NCBI RefSeq assembly: GCF_008365275.1
Contig: NZ_CP043504.1
Location: 1,302,001 to 1,366,000, forward strand
DNA: 64,000 nucleotides
Source: Protaetiibacter larvae
Lineage (GTDB): Bacteria > Actinomycetota > Actinomycetes > Actinomycetales > Microbacteriaceae
Direction of reading: 5' to 3'
The position numbers were made by a program, and so were the translations under genes. Position 1 is the stretch's first letter; the number at the start of each line of letters is the position of its first letter. Positions 17,637 to 26,440 of the stretch are shown here, piece after piece. The notes under the pieces were generated by a model. The model was not told where the DNA came from and searched no databases. It saw only the letters and a program-made list of their open reading frames with translations.

Positions 17637-17728
17637 GGGGTGGAGCGGGTCGGGCGGGTCGGGCGGGTCGGGCGGGGTGGGTCGGGCGGGGCGGGTCGGG
17701 CGGGCTCGGGCGGGGCGGGGTGCGGGGG
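17637..17728. repeat. G-rich GGGTCGGGCG microsatellite, possible G-quadruplex
   Basis: About 90 bp made of near-tandem GGGTCGGGCG-type units with many runs of three or more G on the plus strand. It ends at the stop codon of the convergent mrp gene. No gene is present here. It may fold as a G-quadruplex and help end transcription from one side. Confidence 0.75.
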
Positions 17729-18781
17729 CTACAGCAGGGGGCGGCCGGCGAGGCCCCGGCCGCGCGCGGCGAGCGTGTCGGCGAGGGCGACGACCGCGGC
17801 GGCGGCCGGATCCGCAGCGGAGCCGAGCACGAGCGGCGCACCCGCATCGCCGGCCGACGTCACGGCGGCCGAGAGCGGGATGCGCGCGAGCACCGGCACA
17901 TCCAGCCGCCGGGCGACCTCGTCGCCGCCACCCGAGCCGAACACCCCGCCCGTCATGTTCTCGACCACCCCGATGACGGTCTGCCCGGTCTGCCGCGCGA
18001 CGAGCCCCGAGCGCTCGGCGACCCCCGCGGCCGCCGCCTGCGGGGTCGTCACCACCACCACCTCCGCGTTCGGCAGCAGCTGCCCGAGCGTGATCGCCAC
18101 ATCCCCGGTGCCGGGCGGCAGGTCGAGCAGCAGCACGTCGAGGTCGCCGAAGTAGACGTCGCTGAGGAACTGCTGCATCGTGCGGTGCAGCAGCGGCCCG
18201 CGCCACGAGACGGGCGTGCCGTCGTCGACGAACATGCCGATCGAGATCACCTTCACCCCGTGCGCGACGGGCGGCAGGATCATGTCGCCCACCTGGGTGG
18301 GCTTGGCGTCCCCGATGCCCAGGATGCCGGGGATCGAGAAGCCGAACACGTCGGCATCCACGAGCCCCACGGTGAGCCCGCGCGCGGCGAGTGCGACGGC
18401 GAGCTCGGCGGTGACGGTCGATTTGCCGACGCCGCCCTTGCCGGAGGTGATCGCGATCACGCGGGTGAGGGTGCCGGGCCCGAACGGCATCCGCCGCACC
18501 CCGCGCAGGCGGGTGACGAGCGCCTCGCGCTCGGTGGGCGTCATCACCCCCACCTCGAGCTCGAGCGCCGAGATGCCGGGCACGCCGAGCACCGCCTGGC
18601 GCACGTCCTGCTCGATGCGGTCGGCCGCGGGGCAGCCGACGATGGTCAGCCGCAGCGCCACGCGTGCCGTCGAGCCCTCGACGGACACCTCGGGCACCAT
18701 GTCGAGCTCGGTGATGGGGCGCCGGATCTCGGGATCCTGCACGCGGGCGAGCGCCGCGCGCACCGCATCCGCGGTGGTCAC
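17729..18781 (-). CDS. mrp: Mrp/NBP35-family P-loop ATPase, Fe-S cluster carrier
   Basis: A 350-residue protein with an N-terminal DUF59/MIP18-like domain (about 1-90) and a MinD-like ATPase domain. The deviant Walker A is TSGKGGVGKST near residue 115. The DLPPGTGD motif follows. Family members carry or insert Fe-S clusters; the usual C-terminal CxxC is not evident here (the ENMTGGVFGSGGG segment lacks it), which is worth noting. GTG 18781 overlaps the stop of the DUF1003 gene, so the two are coupled. Confidence 0.9.
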   Translation of the reverse strand: MTTADAVRAALARVQDPEIRRPITELDMVPEVSVEGSTARVALRLTIVGCPAADRIEQDVRQAVLGVPGISALELEVGVMTPTEREALVTRLRGVRRMPFGPGTLTRVIAITSGKGGVGKSTVTAELAVALAARGLTVGLVDADVFGFSIPGILGIGDAKPTQVGDMILPPVAHGVKVISIGMFVDDGTPVSWRGPLLHRTMQQFLSDVYFGDLDVLLLDLPPGTGDVAITLGQLLPNAEVVVVTTPQAAAAGVAERSGLVARQTGQTVIGVVENMTGGVFGSGGGDEVARRLDVPVLARIPLSAAVTSAGDAGAPLVLGSAADPAAAAVVALADTLAARGRGLAGRPLL

Positions 18782-19284
18782 CGCACGACCTCGTCCGGCT
18801 CCTTGTCCTTGTCGAGCTCGTCGAGCAGGGCGCGCAGCTCTGCCCGGATGAAGTCCTTCGTGGCCATCTCCTTCACCGCGAGCCGCAGCGCCACCACCTC
18901 GCGCGCGAGGTATTCGGTGTCGGCGAGGTTGCGCTCGGCGCGCTGCCGGTCCTGTTCGATCTGCACGCGGTCCCGGTCGTCCTGGCGGTTCTGCGCCAAC
19001 AGGATGAGGGGGGCCGCATAGGAGGCCTGGAGCGAGAGGATGAGCGTCAGCAGGGTGAAGTTCTGGGCGCGCGGGTCGAACTGCAGCGGCACCGGGGCCA
19101 TCGTGTTCCAGCTGAGCCACACGGTGACGAAGACCGTCATGCCGATGAGGAAGTAGCTCGTGCCCATGGCGCGGGCGAACGCCTCCGAGAAGCGGCCCAT
19201 TCGGTCGCGCCCCGAGGAGCGGAAGACGAACGCCGGGCGGATGCCCTTCGGCGAGTCGTAGGGGATGTCGTTACGACGTGCCAT
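18778..19284 (-). CDS. DUF1003 membrane protein
   Basis: A 168-residue protein with two transmembrane segments (about 44-60 and 75-97) followed by a charged, probably coiled-coil C-terminus. DUF1003 proteins are conserved, of unknown function, and often next to MgtE-like proteins, as here. The start overlaps the upstream gene's 3' end by 14 nt and its stop overlaps mrp, giving a tight three-gene operon. Confidence 0.87.
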   Translation of the reverse strand: MARRNDIPYDSPKGIRPAFVFRSSGRDRMGRFSEAFARAMGTSYFLIGMTVFVTVWLSWNTMAPVPLQFDPRAQNFTLLTLILSLQASYAAPLILLAQNRQDDRDRVQIEQDRQRAERNLADTEYLAREVVALRLAVKEMATKDFIRAELRALLDELDKDKEPDEVVR

Positions 19285-20584
19285 GCGAGGTCCTCCTTCC
19301 GCGGGTCGGGATGGCTGCGGTGCCGGTGGTCACGGGTTCGGGATGGTCTTCCCTCGTGGAACTTCGCCAGTCATCCGGCAGGAGGTAGTCGAGGACGTCG
19401 TCGATGGTCACCACCCCGACGAGTCGGTGCTTCTCGTCGACGACGGGAAGCGAGACGAGGTTGTAGCTGGCGAGGATGCGCGAGACCTCGGCGGCGCTCG
19501 TCTCCGGCGAGACGGGTTCGAGGCTCGCGTCGAGCAGCGTGCCGAGCCGCTCGTGCGGCGGGTAGCGCAGCATCCGCTGGAAGTGCACCACCCCGAGGAA
19601 GCGTCCGGTCGGCGGTTCGTAGGGGGGCAGGGTGACGCACACCGCGGCGCCCAGGGCGGGTGCCAGCTCATGACGACGGATGAGGGCGAGCCCTTCGGCG
19701 ACGGTCGCGTCGGCCGAGACGATGATCGGCTCGGTCGTCATGAGCCCGCCGGCGGTCTCCGGGGCGTAGTTGAGCAGGAAGCGCACGTCTTCGGCCTCTT
19801 CGGGCTGCATGAGCTCGAGGAGGGTCTCGCCGCGTTCCTCGGGCAGCTGCGCGATGAGGTCGGCGGCGTCGTCGGGCTGCATCTGGTCGAGCACGTCGGC
19901 TGCGCGCTCGTCGTCGAGCTGGGTGAGGATGTCGACCTGCTCCTGCTCGGGCATCTCTTCGAGGGCGTCGGCGAGGCGGTCGTCGGGGAGTTCCTCGGCC
20001 ACCTCGATGCGGCGGTCCTCGGGCAGGTCGAGCAGCGTGGATGCCAGGTCGGCGGGCAGCAGGTCGGAGTAGGTGGCGATGAGCTGTTCGGCGGACTGCG
20101 CCTCGCCCGTGTCGGTCTTCTCGCGCACCTTGTCCCAGCTGGTGAGCAGGGTGGCGCCTTTGCCGAAGGGGGCCGGGCTCGTGCGGGGGCGCCGCAGGAA
20201 GAGCTCGCCGATCTTCCATTCGCCGGGCGCGTCGTTCTCGATGGCGACGTCTTCGATGGTGGCGTCGCCGGATCCGTCGCGCAGCGACACGCGGCGGCCG
20301 AGGAGCTCGGCGATCACCCGCACCTCGCCGCCGCGCTGCTCGAAGCGGCGCAGGTTGATGAGGCCGGTCGTGATGATCTGGCCGCCGCCGATGCTCGTGA
20401 TGCGGCCGATGGAGACGAAGACGCGTCGGCGTCCCGGGATCTCGACGATGAGGCCGACGACGCGCGGCGAGTCGGTGTTGCGGTACACGACGAGCACGTC
20501 GCGCACCTTGCCGACCTTGTCGCCGTGGGGGTCGAAGACGCTTCCGCCGGCCAGGCGGGCGACGAAGACTCTCGTGGCGCTCAC
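19271..20584 (-). CDS. PRC-barrel / MgtE-N / CBS-pair protein without channel domain
   Basis: A 437-residue soluble protein. Order: PRC-barrel-like beta region (about 1-110), MgtE N-terminal superhelical repeats (about 150-270, with the LPEDRRIEVAEELPDDRLAD-type repeats), then two CBS domains (about 285-410). The five-helix MgtE Mg2+ channel is absent, so this is a sensor-like paralogue rather than a transporter; it may act with the adjacent DUF1003 membrane protein. GTG 20584 has TAGGGT 6 nt upstream (leaderless pattern). Confidence 0.85.
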   Translation of the reverse strand: MSATRVFVARLAGGSVFDPHGDKVGKVRDVLVVYRNTDSPRVVGLIVEIPGRRRVFVSIGRITSIGGGQIITTGLINLRRFEQRGGEVRVIAELLGRRVSLRDGSGDATIEDVAIENDAPGEWKIGELFLRRPRTSPAPFGKGATLLTSWDKVREKTDTGEAQSAEQLIATYSDLLPADLASTLLDLPEDRRIEVAEELPDDRLADALEEMPEQEQVDILTQLDDERAADVLDQMQPDDAADLIAQLPEERGETLLELMQPEEAEDVRFLLNYAPETAGGLMTTEPIIVSADATVAEGLALIRRHELAPALGAAVCVTLPPYEPPTGRFLGVVHFQRMLRYPPHERLGTLLDASLEPVSPETSAAEVSRILASYNLVSLPVVDEKHRLVGVVTIDDVLDYLLPDDWRSSTREDHPEPVTTGTAAIPTRGRRTSHGTS

Positions 20585-20620
20585 GTGAAAACCCTACTCG
20601 CCGGATGCCACAATGAACTC

Positions 20621-21103
20621 GTGTCCAACCCCTCGCCTTTCGCGCGCCGCGGCGCCCCGCTCACGGTGCCCCAGGGGGACGTGCTGGGCACCTACGACAG
20701 CTACCCGGAGGCCCAGAAGGTGGTCGACCGGCTCGCGAAGGCCGATTTCCCGATCGCGAAGCTCGCGATCGTCGGCAACAACCTGACGAGCGTCGAGATC
20801 GTGACCCGCAAGCGCTCCTGGAACCGGGCGGCGCTCTCCGGCATCCTGAGCGGCGCGTGGCTGGGACTGTTCATCGGCCTGCTGCTGAGCTTCCTCTCGC
20901 CGACGTTCACCTGGCAGTTGTTCGCGGCGGCCGTGTTCATCGGTGCCGCGTTCGGGCTGTTCCTGCAGTTGGCCGGCTACGCGGTGAGCCGCCGCAACCG
21001 GGACTTCGAGTCGATCGCGCAGGTGCTCGCCGCGAACTATCAGATCATCCTGGAGCCCGGGCAGCTGGCGCGGGCGCAGGAGCTGCTCGCGCGCAACCCC
21101 TAA
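20621..21103 (+). CDS. General-stress-protein-like small membrane protein
   Basis: A 160-residue protein with an N-terminal GsiB/YflT-like alpha/beta segment (VLGTYDSYPEAQKVVDRL) and two transmembrane helices (about residues 68-90 and 100-125). Annotated in relatives as general stress protein; function unknown. The GTG start at 20621 is preceded by CACAAT 6 nt upstream. It is divergent from the MgtE-N/CBS gene. Its TAA stop overlaps the TAG stop of the convergent ABC permease by 3 nt. Confidence 0.8.
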   Translation: MSNPSPFARRGAPLTVPQGDVLGTYDSYPEAQKVVDRLAKADFPIAKLAIVGNNLTSVEIVTRKRSWNRAALSGILSGAWLGLFIGLLLSFLSPTFTWQLFAAAVFIGAAFGLFLQLAGYAVSRRNRDFESIAQVLAANYQIILEPGQLARAQELLARNP

Positions 21104-21894
21104 CGCCGCCCGGCCTTCGCGGCGAACAGCACGCGCGTGAGCACCACGGCGATCGCGAGGATGAGCGCGCACCAGCCGATCGCCCACCCCGCGCTGTCGC
21201 CGATGTCGGTGCCGAGCAGCAGTCCGCGGATGGTCTCGATGATGGGGGTGAGGGGCTGGTTGCGGGCGATGCCTTGCAGCCATTCGGGCATCGAGTCGAC
21301 CGGGACGAAGGCGCTCGAGAGGTAGGGAACGAACATCAGGAAGAACCCGTAGCCGCTCGCCGCCTCGGGGCTCGACGCGGCGAGTCCGATCGCCGCGAAC
21401 AGGTAGGTGATGGCGAGGATGTAGGCCGCGACGAGCGCGAACATCCCGACCCAGTCGAGCAGCGTGCCGGTCGGCCGGAAGCCGACGAGCACGGCGACGC
21501 CGACGACGATGGCGGTGGCGACGAGGTTGCGCACGAGGCTTGCGACGACGTGGCCGGTGATGACGGTCGCGGCGCGCAGCGGCATGGTGCGGAAACGCTC
21601 GATGACGCCCGCTTTCATGTCGTTCGCGACGTCGACGGCCGTCGAGGCGGCGCCGAATCCGGCGCACAGCAGGATGATGCCCGGCACGACGTAGTCGACG
21701 TAGCTGCCGCTCGGGTCGATGGCGCCGCCGAACACGTAGGTGAACAGCAGCATGAGCACGGTCGGCAGGGCGATGGCCATGACGAGCGCGTCGGGGGTGC
21801 GGAGGCTGTGCAGGAGGCTGCGCCAGACGAAGGTCGCGGTGACGGTGGCGCGGGTGGCGCGCGGGGGGAGCGCTGCAGCGTTGAGCACGGACAT
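21100..21894 (-). CDS. ABC-2 type exporter permease (DrrB-like)
   Basis: A 264-residue permease with six hydrophobic segments, the shape of DrrB/ABC-2 permeases that export daunorubicin-type drugs or lipids. It is 3 bp downstream of its ATPase partner and shares an operon with it. The divergent TetR regulator upstream suggests substrate-induced expression. Substrate unknown. Confidence 0.87.
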   Translation of the reverse strand: MSVLNAAALPPRATRATVTATFVWRSLLHSLRTPDALVMAIALPTVLMLLFTYVFGGAIDPSGSYVDYVVPGIILLCAGFGAASTAVDVANDMKAGVIERFRTMPLRAATVITGHVVASLVRNLVATAIVVGVAVLVGFRPTGTLLDWVGMFALVAAYILAITYLFAAIGLAASSPEAASGYGFFLMFVPYLSSAFVPVDSMPEWLQGIARNQPLTPIIETIRGLLLGTDIGDSAGWAIGWCALILAIAVVLTRVLFAAKAGRR

Positions 21895-21897
21895 GGG

Positions 21898-22788
21898 TCA
21901 GGCCTCCTGGTCGACGAGGGTGCGGGGTGCGGGGCTGCCGGTGACGGCGAGGAAGACGTCGTCGAGGCTGGGGGAGCGCAGCGACACCGTGCCTGCGGCA
22001 TCCGCGGGCAGCGCCGCGAGGGCGGCGCGCAGTCCGGCGAGGGTGCCGTCGGTGGGGGTCTCGATGAGCGGCGCGCCGTCGGTGTCGTGGAGGGCGAGCA
22101 CTTCGGTGCCGACGCGGGCCTTGAGTTCGGCGGCGGTGCCGTCGGCGACGATGACGCCGTGTTCGAGCACGGCGACCCGGTCGGCGAGCCGGTCCGCCTC
22201 TTCGAGGTACTGGGTGGTGAGCAGCACGGTCGTGCCGGCCGCCGCGAGGGCGCGGATCTCGTCCCACAGCCCTTGTCGGCTGCGGGTGTCGAGGCCCGTG
22301 GTGGGTTCGTCGAGGAACACGACGGGGGGCGTGCGGATGAGGCTCAGGGCGAGGTCGAGCCGACGGCGCATGCCTCCCGAGTAGCTCGCGACGCGCTTGC
22401 CGGCGGCGTCGGCGAGTCCGAAGCGGTCGAGCAGCTCCTCGGCCCGCTCGCGTGCGGCGCGGCGGCCGAGCCCGGAGAGCCGCGACATCATCCGCAGGTT
22501 CTCGCGACCGGTCAGCACCTCGTCGACGGCGGCCGACTGCCCGGTGACGCTGATCACCCGGCGCACCGCGTCGGCGTCGCGCACCACGTCGAAGCCGCAG
22601 ACGCTCGCGCTGCCGGCGTCGGGTGCGACGAGGGTGCTGAGGATGCCGAGTGTCGTGGTCTTGCCGGCGCCGTTGGGCCCGAGGAGGGCGAGGATGCTGC
22701 CGGCGGCGATCTCGAGGTCGAGCTCGTGCAGCACGCGTGTCGCGCCGAACGATTTGCTGACGCCCCGCAGGGCGATGGCGACGTTCAT
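21898..22788 (-). CDS. ABC exporter ATP-binding protein (DrrA-like)
   Basis: A 296-residue ATPase: Walker A LGPNGAGKTTT near residue 38, signature YSGGMRRRLDLA, Walker B PPVVFLDEPTTGLD, and the DrrA-type C-terminal regulatory extension of about 80 residues. ATG 22788 has AAGGA about 6 nt upstream. It is the first gene of a two-gene exporter operon, divergent from a TetR gene with an operator between them. Confidence 0.92.
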   Translation of the reverse strand: MNVAIALRGVSKSFGATRVLHELDLEIAAGSILALLGPNGAGKTTTLGILSTLVAPDAGSASVCGFDVVRDADAVRRVISVTGQSAAVDEVLTGRENLRMMSRLSGLGRRAARERAEELLDRFGLADAAGKRVASYSGGMRRRLDLALSLIRTPPVVFLDEPTTGLDTRSRQGLWDEIRALAAAGTTVLLTTQYLEEADRLADRVAVLEHGVIVADGTAAELKARVGTEVLALHDTDGAPLIETPTDGTLAGLRAALAALPADAAGTVSLRSPSLDDVFLAVTGSPAPRTLVDQEA

Positions 22789-22836
22789 GGGGATCCTTCC
22801 CTACTCATTGAGTGCGACGTAAACTGTTTATGTCGC

Positions 22837-22855
22837 ATACCATAGTGTATGGCAT
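22837..22855. promoter_or_regulatory. Palindromic operator between the drrAB-like operon and its TetR gene
   Basis: ATACCATA-GTG-TATGGCAT, 8-bp arms with one mismatch. A second small inverted repeat (TAAAC-T-GTTTA) lies at 22820-22830. Both are in the divergent 114-bp interval, the expected place for the TetR protein to control itself and the exporter. Confidence 0.6.
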
Positions 22856-22902
22856 ACACAATGAAGGGTTCGGATGTCAAGCGCGTCTACGATCGGAACA
22901 CC

Positions 22903-23814
22903 ATGAGCGAGACCTCCGAGCCCGAACTGCCCCGCGCGGTCGCGCTCGCCTGGGGCGTCGCCGCGCATCCCCAGCGCGGCCCCAAGCGCGAGCTCTCCAT
23001 CGAGCGCATCGTCGACACCGCGGTCGCCCTCGCCGACGAGGGCGGCCTCGCCGCGGTCTCGATGTCATCCGTCGCGACCGCGCTCGGCTTCACGCCCATG
23101 TCGCTCTACCGCTACATCACCTCCAAGGACGACCTGCTCGTCCTCATGCAGGAGCGCGGCATCGGTCTGCCGCCGGAGCGCGTGCTCGAGGCGGACGGCT
23201 GGCGGGCCGGGCTCCACACCTGGGCCCACGCCACCGCGGAGGCGTACCTCGAGCACCCGTGGTTGCTCGACATCCCGATCGACGGCACCCCGTCGACCCC
23301 CAACAACCTGGCCTGGCTGGACGCTGCGCTCACGGTGCTCGCCCCGGTCGCGGCAAGCGACGACGCCAAGCTCGGCATCGTGCTCGCCCTCATCGCCCAG
23401 GTGCGCTGGCAGGCGACGGTCGAACGCGGCTACCGCGCCGTCGCGGCGCGCGGCGACGACCCGGAGGAGCACGACGCCGGCATCGAGGCGCTGCTCGCGG
23501 AGCTCGTCACGGTCGACGAGTTCCCCGCGGTGCGTCGGGCGATCGACGCCGGTGCGTTCTCACCGGTGCCGGGCGGCGACCCCTTCGCGTTCGGGCTGGA
23601 GCGCCTGCTCGACGGCATCCAGAGCTACCTCGACGCCGGATCGGCCGCCGCACCCGATCCGACGCCCGCCGACCCGATCGAGGCGCAGGCCGCGCGGGAT
23701 CCGAAGGTCAAAGAGGCGGTCAGGGCGCGGCGGGAGGCCGAGCGGCAGCTGCGCGAAGCCCGCAAGCGCGAGCGCGAGCGGATGCGCGAAGCGCGCGAGC
23801 GCCTGCGCCGCTGA
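22903..23814 (+). CDS. TetR/AcrR-family repressor with TetR_C_1-like ligand domain
   Basis: A 303-residue regulator from ATG 22903. The N-terminal helix-turn-helix is at about 30-75 (VSMSSVATALGFTPMSLYRYITSKDDL). The ligand-binding domain resembles the larger tetracycline-repressor type. The last 60 residues are an unusual Arg/Glu/Ala-rich tail (a probable long charged helix). It most likely represses the divergent DrrAB-like exporter. An in-frame ATG at 22849 lies inside the operator and is rejected as start. Confidence 0.83.
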   Translation: MSETSEPELPRAVALAWGVAAHPQRGPKRELSIERIVDTAVALADEGGLAAVSMSSVATALGFTPMSLYRYITSKDDLLVLMQERGIGLPPERVLEADGWRAGLHTWAHATAEAYLEHPWLLDIPIDGTPSTPNNLAWLDAALTVLAPVAASDDAKLGIVLALIAQVRWQATVERGYRAVAARGDDPEEHDAGIEALLAELVTVDEFPAVRRAIDAGAFSPVPGGDPFAFGLERLLDGIQSYLDAGSAAAPDPTPADPIEAQAARDPKVKEAVRARREAERQLREARKRERERMREARERLRR

Positions 23815-23884
23815 GGCGCCGTCCCTCGCCGGATCCGAGGAGCCGCACGAGGAAACTCGCCACACCGCCTGCGGCGGCACGCGA

Positions 23885-25312
23885 TCAGCGCGTGGTGGCG
23901 GCCATCCACTCCTCGACCTCGTCGGCCGTGCGCGGGATGCCCGCCGAGAGGTTCTCGGCGCCGTCCGCGGTCACCACGATGTCGTCCTCGATGCGCACCC
24001 CGATACCGCGATACTCCTCGGGAACGGTCAGATCGTCGGGCTGGAAGTACAGCCCCGGCTCGATCGTGAACACCATGCCGGGCTCCAGCACGCCGTCGAG
24101 GTAGAGCTCGCGGCGGGCCTGCGCGCAGTCGTGCACGTCGATGCCCAGGTGGTGGCTCGTGCCGTGCACCATGTAGCGGCGGTGGTACTGCGCGTCGGGC
24201 TCGAGCGAATCCTCGGCGCTCACCGGCAGCAGCCCCCACTCGGCGGTGCGCGCCGCGATGACCTTCATGGCCTCCGCGTGCACCTCGCGGAACCGGATGC
24301 CGGGTCGCACGATCGCGAAAGCCGCATCCGCGGCCTCGCGGACCGCCTCGTAGATGCGGCGCTGCACGGGGGTGAAGGTGCCCGACACGGGCAGGGTGCG
24401 GGTGATGTCGGCGGTGTAGAGCGAGTCGAGCTCGACCCCCGCGTCGAGCAGCAGCAGGTCGCCCGGGACCACGGGGCCGTCGTTGCGGGTCCAGTGCAGG
24501 ATGCAGGCGTGCGGGCCCGATGCGGCGATCGTGTCGTAGCCGACGGCGTTGCCCTCCGCGCGCGCGCGACGATTGAAGGTGCCCTCGATGAGGCGCTCGC
24601 CGCGCTCATGCGCGACGATCTGCGGCAGATCCGCGATGACGTCGTCGAAACCGAGCTTCGTCGCGGCGACCGCGGCCCGCAGCTCGGCGAGCTCGAACTC
24701 GTCCTTCACGAGGCGCAGCTCGCTGACCGCGCGACGCAGCTCCGCATCCCCCACGGACGCCTCGGCGGCCTCGTCGGCGAGCGGGTCGACGCCGCGCAGC
24801 ACGAGCGCCGCCCCCTCGACGGCGCCGAACTCGCTGAGCGGCCGCGTCTCGAGGGCCAGCTCCGCCGCCACGTGGGCGAGCGAGGGACGCGGGCCCGTCC
24901 AGAACTCGCCGACCGCCGCGTTCGCGTAGAACTCGTCGGAGTCCCGGCCCGCGCTGGGGGTGAAGTACAGGGTGGCGGCGCCCTCCGCGGGACCGATCAC
25001 GAGCACGCTTCCGGGCACGGTGTCGCTCGCCCAGCCGGTGAGGTGCGAGAAGGCCGAGTGCGCCCGGTAGGGGTAGTCGGTGTCGTTCGAGCGCTCCTTG
25101 GCGGGGCCCGCCGGGATCACGATCGCCCGGTCGGGGAACTGGGCGGCCAGACGCAAGCGGCGCGCGGCCGCGTAGGCCGCCTGGGCGCGCGGCGACGGTG
25201 CGACGTCGGGGCGCTCCGCCCAGCCGGAGAAGATGAAGTCGCGGAACGCGTCGGAGGTGGGGGTCGTCGAGCGGTTCGCGGTGGCGGGGGTCGTGTCGGC
25301 CATGCGATCCAT
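23885..25312 (-). CDS. pepP: Xaa-Pro aminopeptidase (M24B)
   Basis: Cleaves N-terminal residues before proline. A 475-residue pita-bread-fold enzyme with an N-terminal aminopeptidase-P domain. The five metal ligands are visible: Asp in LLLDAGVELDS, Asp in YTADITRTL, His in GTSHHLGIDVHD, Glu in FTIEPGLY and Glu in VRIEDDIVVT. ATG 25312 has AAGGAG 7 nt upstream; an in-frame ATG at 25303 is possible. No operon partner is evident. Confidence 0.93.
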   Translation of the reverse strand: MDRMADTTPATANRSTTPTSDAFRDFIFSGWAERPDVAPSPRAQAAYAAARRLRLAAQFPDRAIVIPAGPAKERSNDTDYPYRAHSAFSHLTGWASDTVPGSVLVIGPAEGAATLYFTPSAGRDSDEFYANAAVGEFWTGPRPSLAHVAAELALETRPLSEFGAVEGAALVLRGVDPLADEAAEASVGDAELRRAVSELRLVKDEFELAELRAAVAATKLGFDDVIADLPQIVAHERGERLIEGTFNRRARAEGNAVGYDTIAASGPHACILHWTRNDGPVVPGDLLLLDAGVELDSLYTADITRTLPVSGTFTPVQRRIYEAVREAADAAFAIVRPGIRFREVHAEAMKVIAARTAEWGLLPVSAEDSLEPDAQYHRRYMVHGTSHHLGIDVHDCAQARRELYLDGVLEPGMVFTIEPGLYFQPDDLTVPEEYRGIGVRIEDDIVVTADGAENLSAGIPRTADEVEEWMAATTR

Positions 25313-25341
25313 TCTCCCACTCCTTCCCCGGAGGGGTGAGG

Positions 25342-26391
25342 TCAGGGGGCGGGGCGCAGCTGCGCCACGACGGGGCGGTGGTCGCTGCCCGCGCCGTCAG
25401 CCGACTCGATCACCCGGAAGCCGATGATCTCCCACTCCTCGGTCGCGAGCACGTGGTCGATCGGCGCGCCGAGCAGGGGAGGCAGCACCGCGGGCCAGGT
25501 GCCGACCGCCGCACCCCCGGCGGCACGGGCCGCATCCCGGCAGTCCGCGAGACCCGTGCTCGAACCGTAGGAGGCCCAGTGGTCGAGCGTCGAGTTCAGG
25601 TCGCCGGCCATGATGACGTTCGCGGTGTCCTGGCAGCGCGCGGCGAGCCAGTCGAGTCCGTCGCGCCAGGCGCGCAGCTCGCCGGGCATCGGTGAGACCG
25701 GATGCGCGGCCACGATGGTCGGGCCGGACCCGTTCACCGGCACCGCCACGAGGCTCGGCAGCGTGGGGGTCGAGTCCGCGGCCTCGTCGCGCACGTAGAC
25801 GCCGAGGTGCTCGCTGATGAGCAGTTCCGTGGAGCGCGCCTTCGAGATCGTGTCGAGCTGACGGTCGATGAGCTGCATGGGGCGGCCCGCGTTCGCGAGG
25901 AGCTGCCGGACCTGCTCGCCCGCCGCGTGGCTGGTCTCCGGCAGCACGACGATGTCGGCCTCCTGGGCGATCGCGAGCTCGGCGATCGCCTCGGCGCCGG
26001 GAGCGTCGCCGAGGGTGTTCCACGAGAGCACCACGACATCCGCGGGCGCCTTCGTCTGGAATCCGTCGCCGCCGAAACCGCGCACCGCCAGCACCCCTGT
26101 CGACACCACCGCGAAGACGAGCAGCAGCAGGGCGAGGCCGGCGAGGAAGCGCCGCAGTCGCGCGGCCAGCAACGCGATGAGGGTGAACAGCATCGCGAGC
26201 AGCACGGCCACCAGCACGACCATCCCGCGCATCGCGACCACGTGGATCACCCCCGGCGCGCGCTCAAGTCCGAACAGTTGCGGCCAGCAGGCCACCAGCA
26301 GCACCGCGGCGAGGGCGAGGGTGACCACGGCGGCGAGAAGGCGACGGGTCACCCTCTCGAGCCTAGGTGAGGCCGCGTCGCGATGACTCAT
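25342..26391 (-). CDS. Endonuclease/exonuclease/phosphatase-family membrane protein
   Basis: A 349-residue protein. Three hydrophobic segments occupy about residues 15-110; an extracytoplasmic EEP-fold catalytic domain follows. Catalytic landmarks: VVVLSWNTLG, Glu in VVLPETSH, the MAGDLNST loop, and the terminal GSDHRPVVAQL. Family members are nucleases or phosphodiesterases; the substrate is unknown. Divergent from the PHP gene. Confidence 0.83.
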   Translation of the reverse strand: MSHRDAASPRLERVTRRLLAAVVTLALAAVLLVACWPQLFGLERAPGVIHVVAMRGMVVLVAVLLAMLFTLIALLAARLRRFLAGLALLLLVFAVVSTGVLAVRGFGGDGFQTKAPADVVVLSWNTLGDAPGAEAIAELAIAQEADIVVLPETSHAAGEQVRQLLANAGRPMQLIDRQLDTISKARSTELLISEHLGVYVRDEAADSTPTLPSLVAVPVNGSGPTIVAAHPVSPMPGELRAWRDGLDWLAARCQDTANVIMAGDLNSTLDHWASYGSSTGLADCRDAARAAGGAAVGTWPAVLPPLLGAPIDHVLATEEWEIIGFRVIESADGAGSDHRPVVAQLRPAP

Positions 26392-26440
26392 CCCTGCGAC
26401 GGATCCGGTGCCGGGAGGCTCGCCGATCTAGCATGAGGGG

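Noticed and set aside
16307-19021. A 904-codon open frame on the plus strand
   Set aside because: It crosses the PLP-lyase gene, repeats and mrp in the wrong frame or strand, with Arg/Ala-rich nonsense composition.
22849-22902. Upstream ATG start for the TetR gene
   Set aside because: It lies inside the palindromic operator, and the extension is not like the start of TetR proteins.
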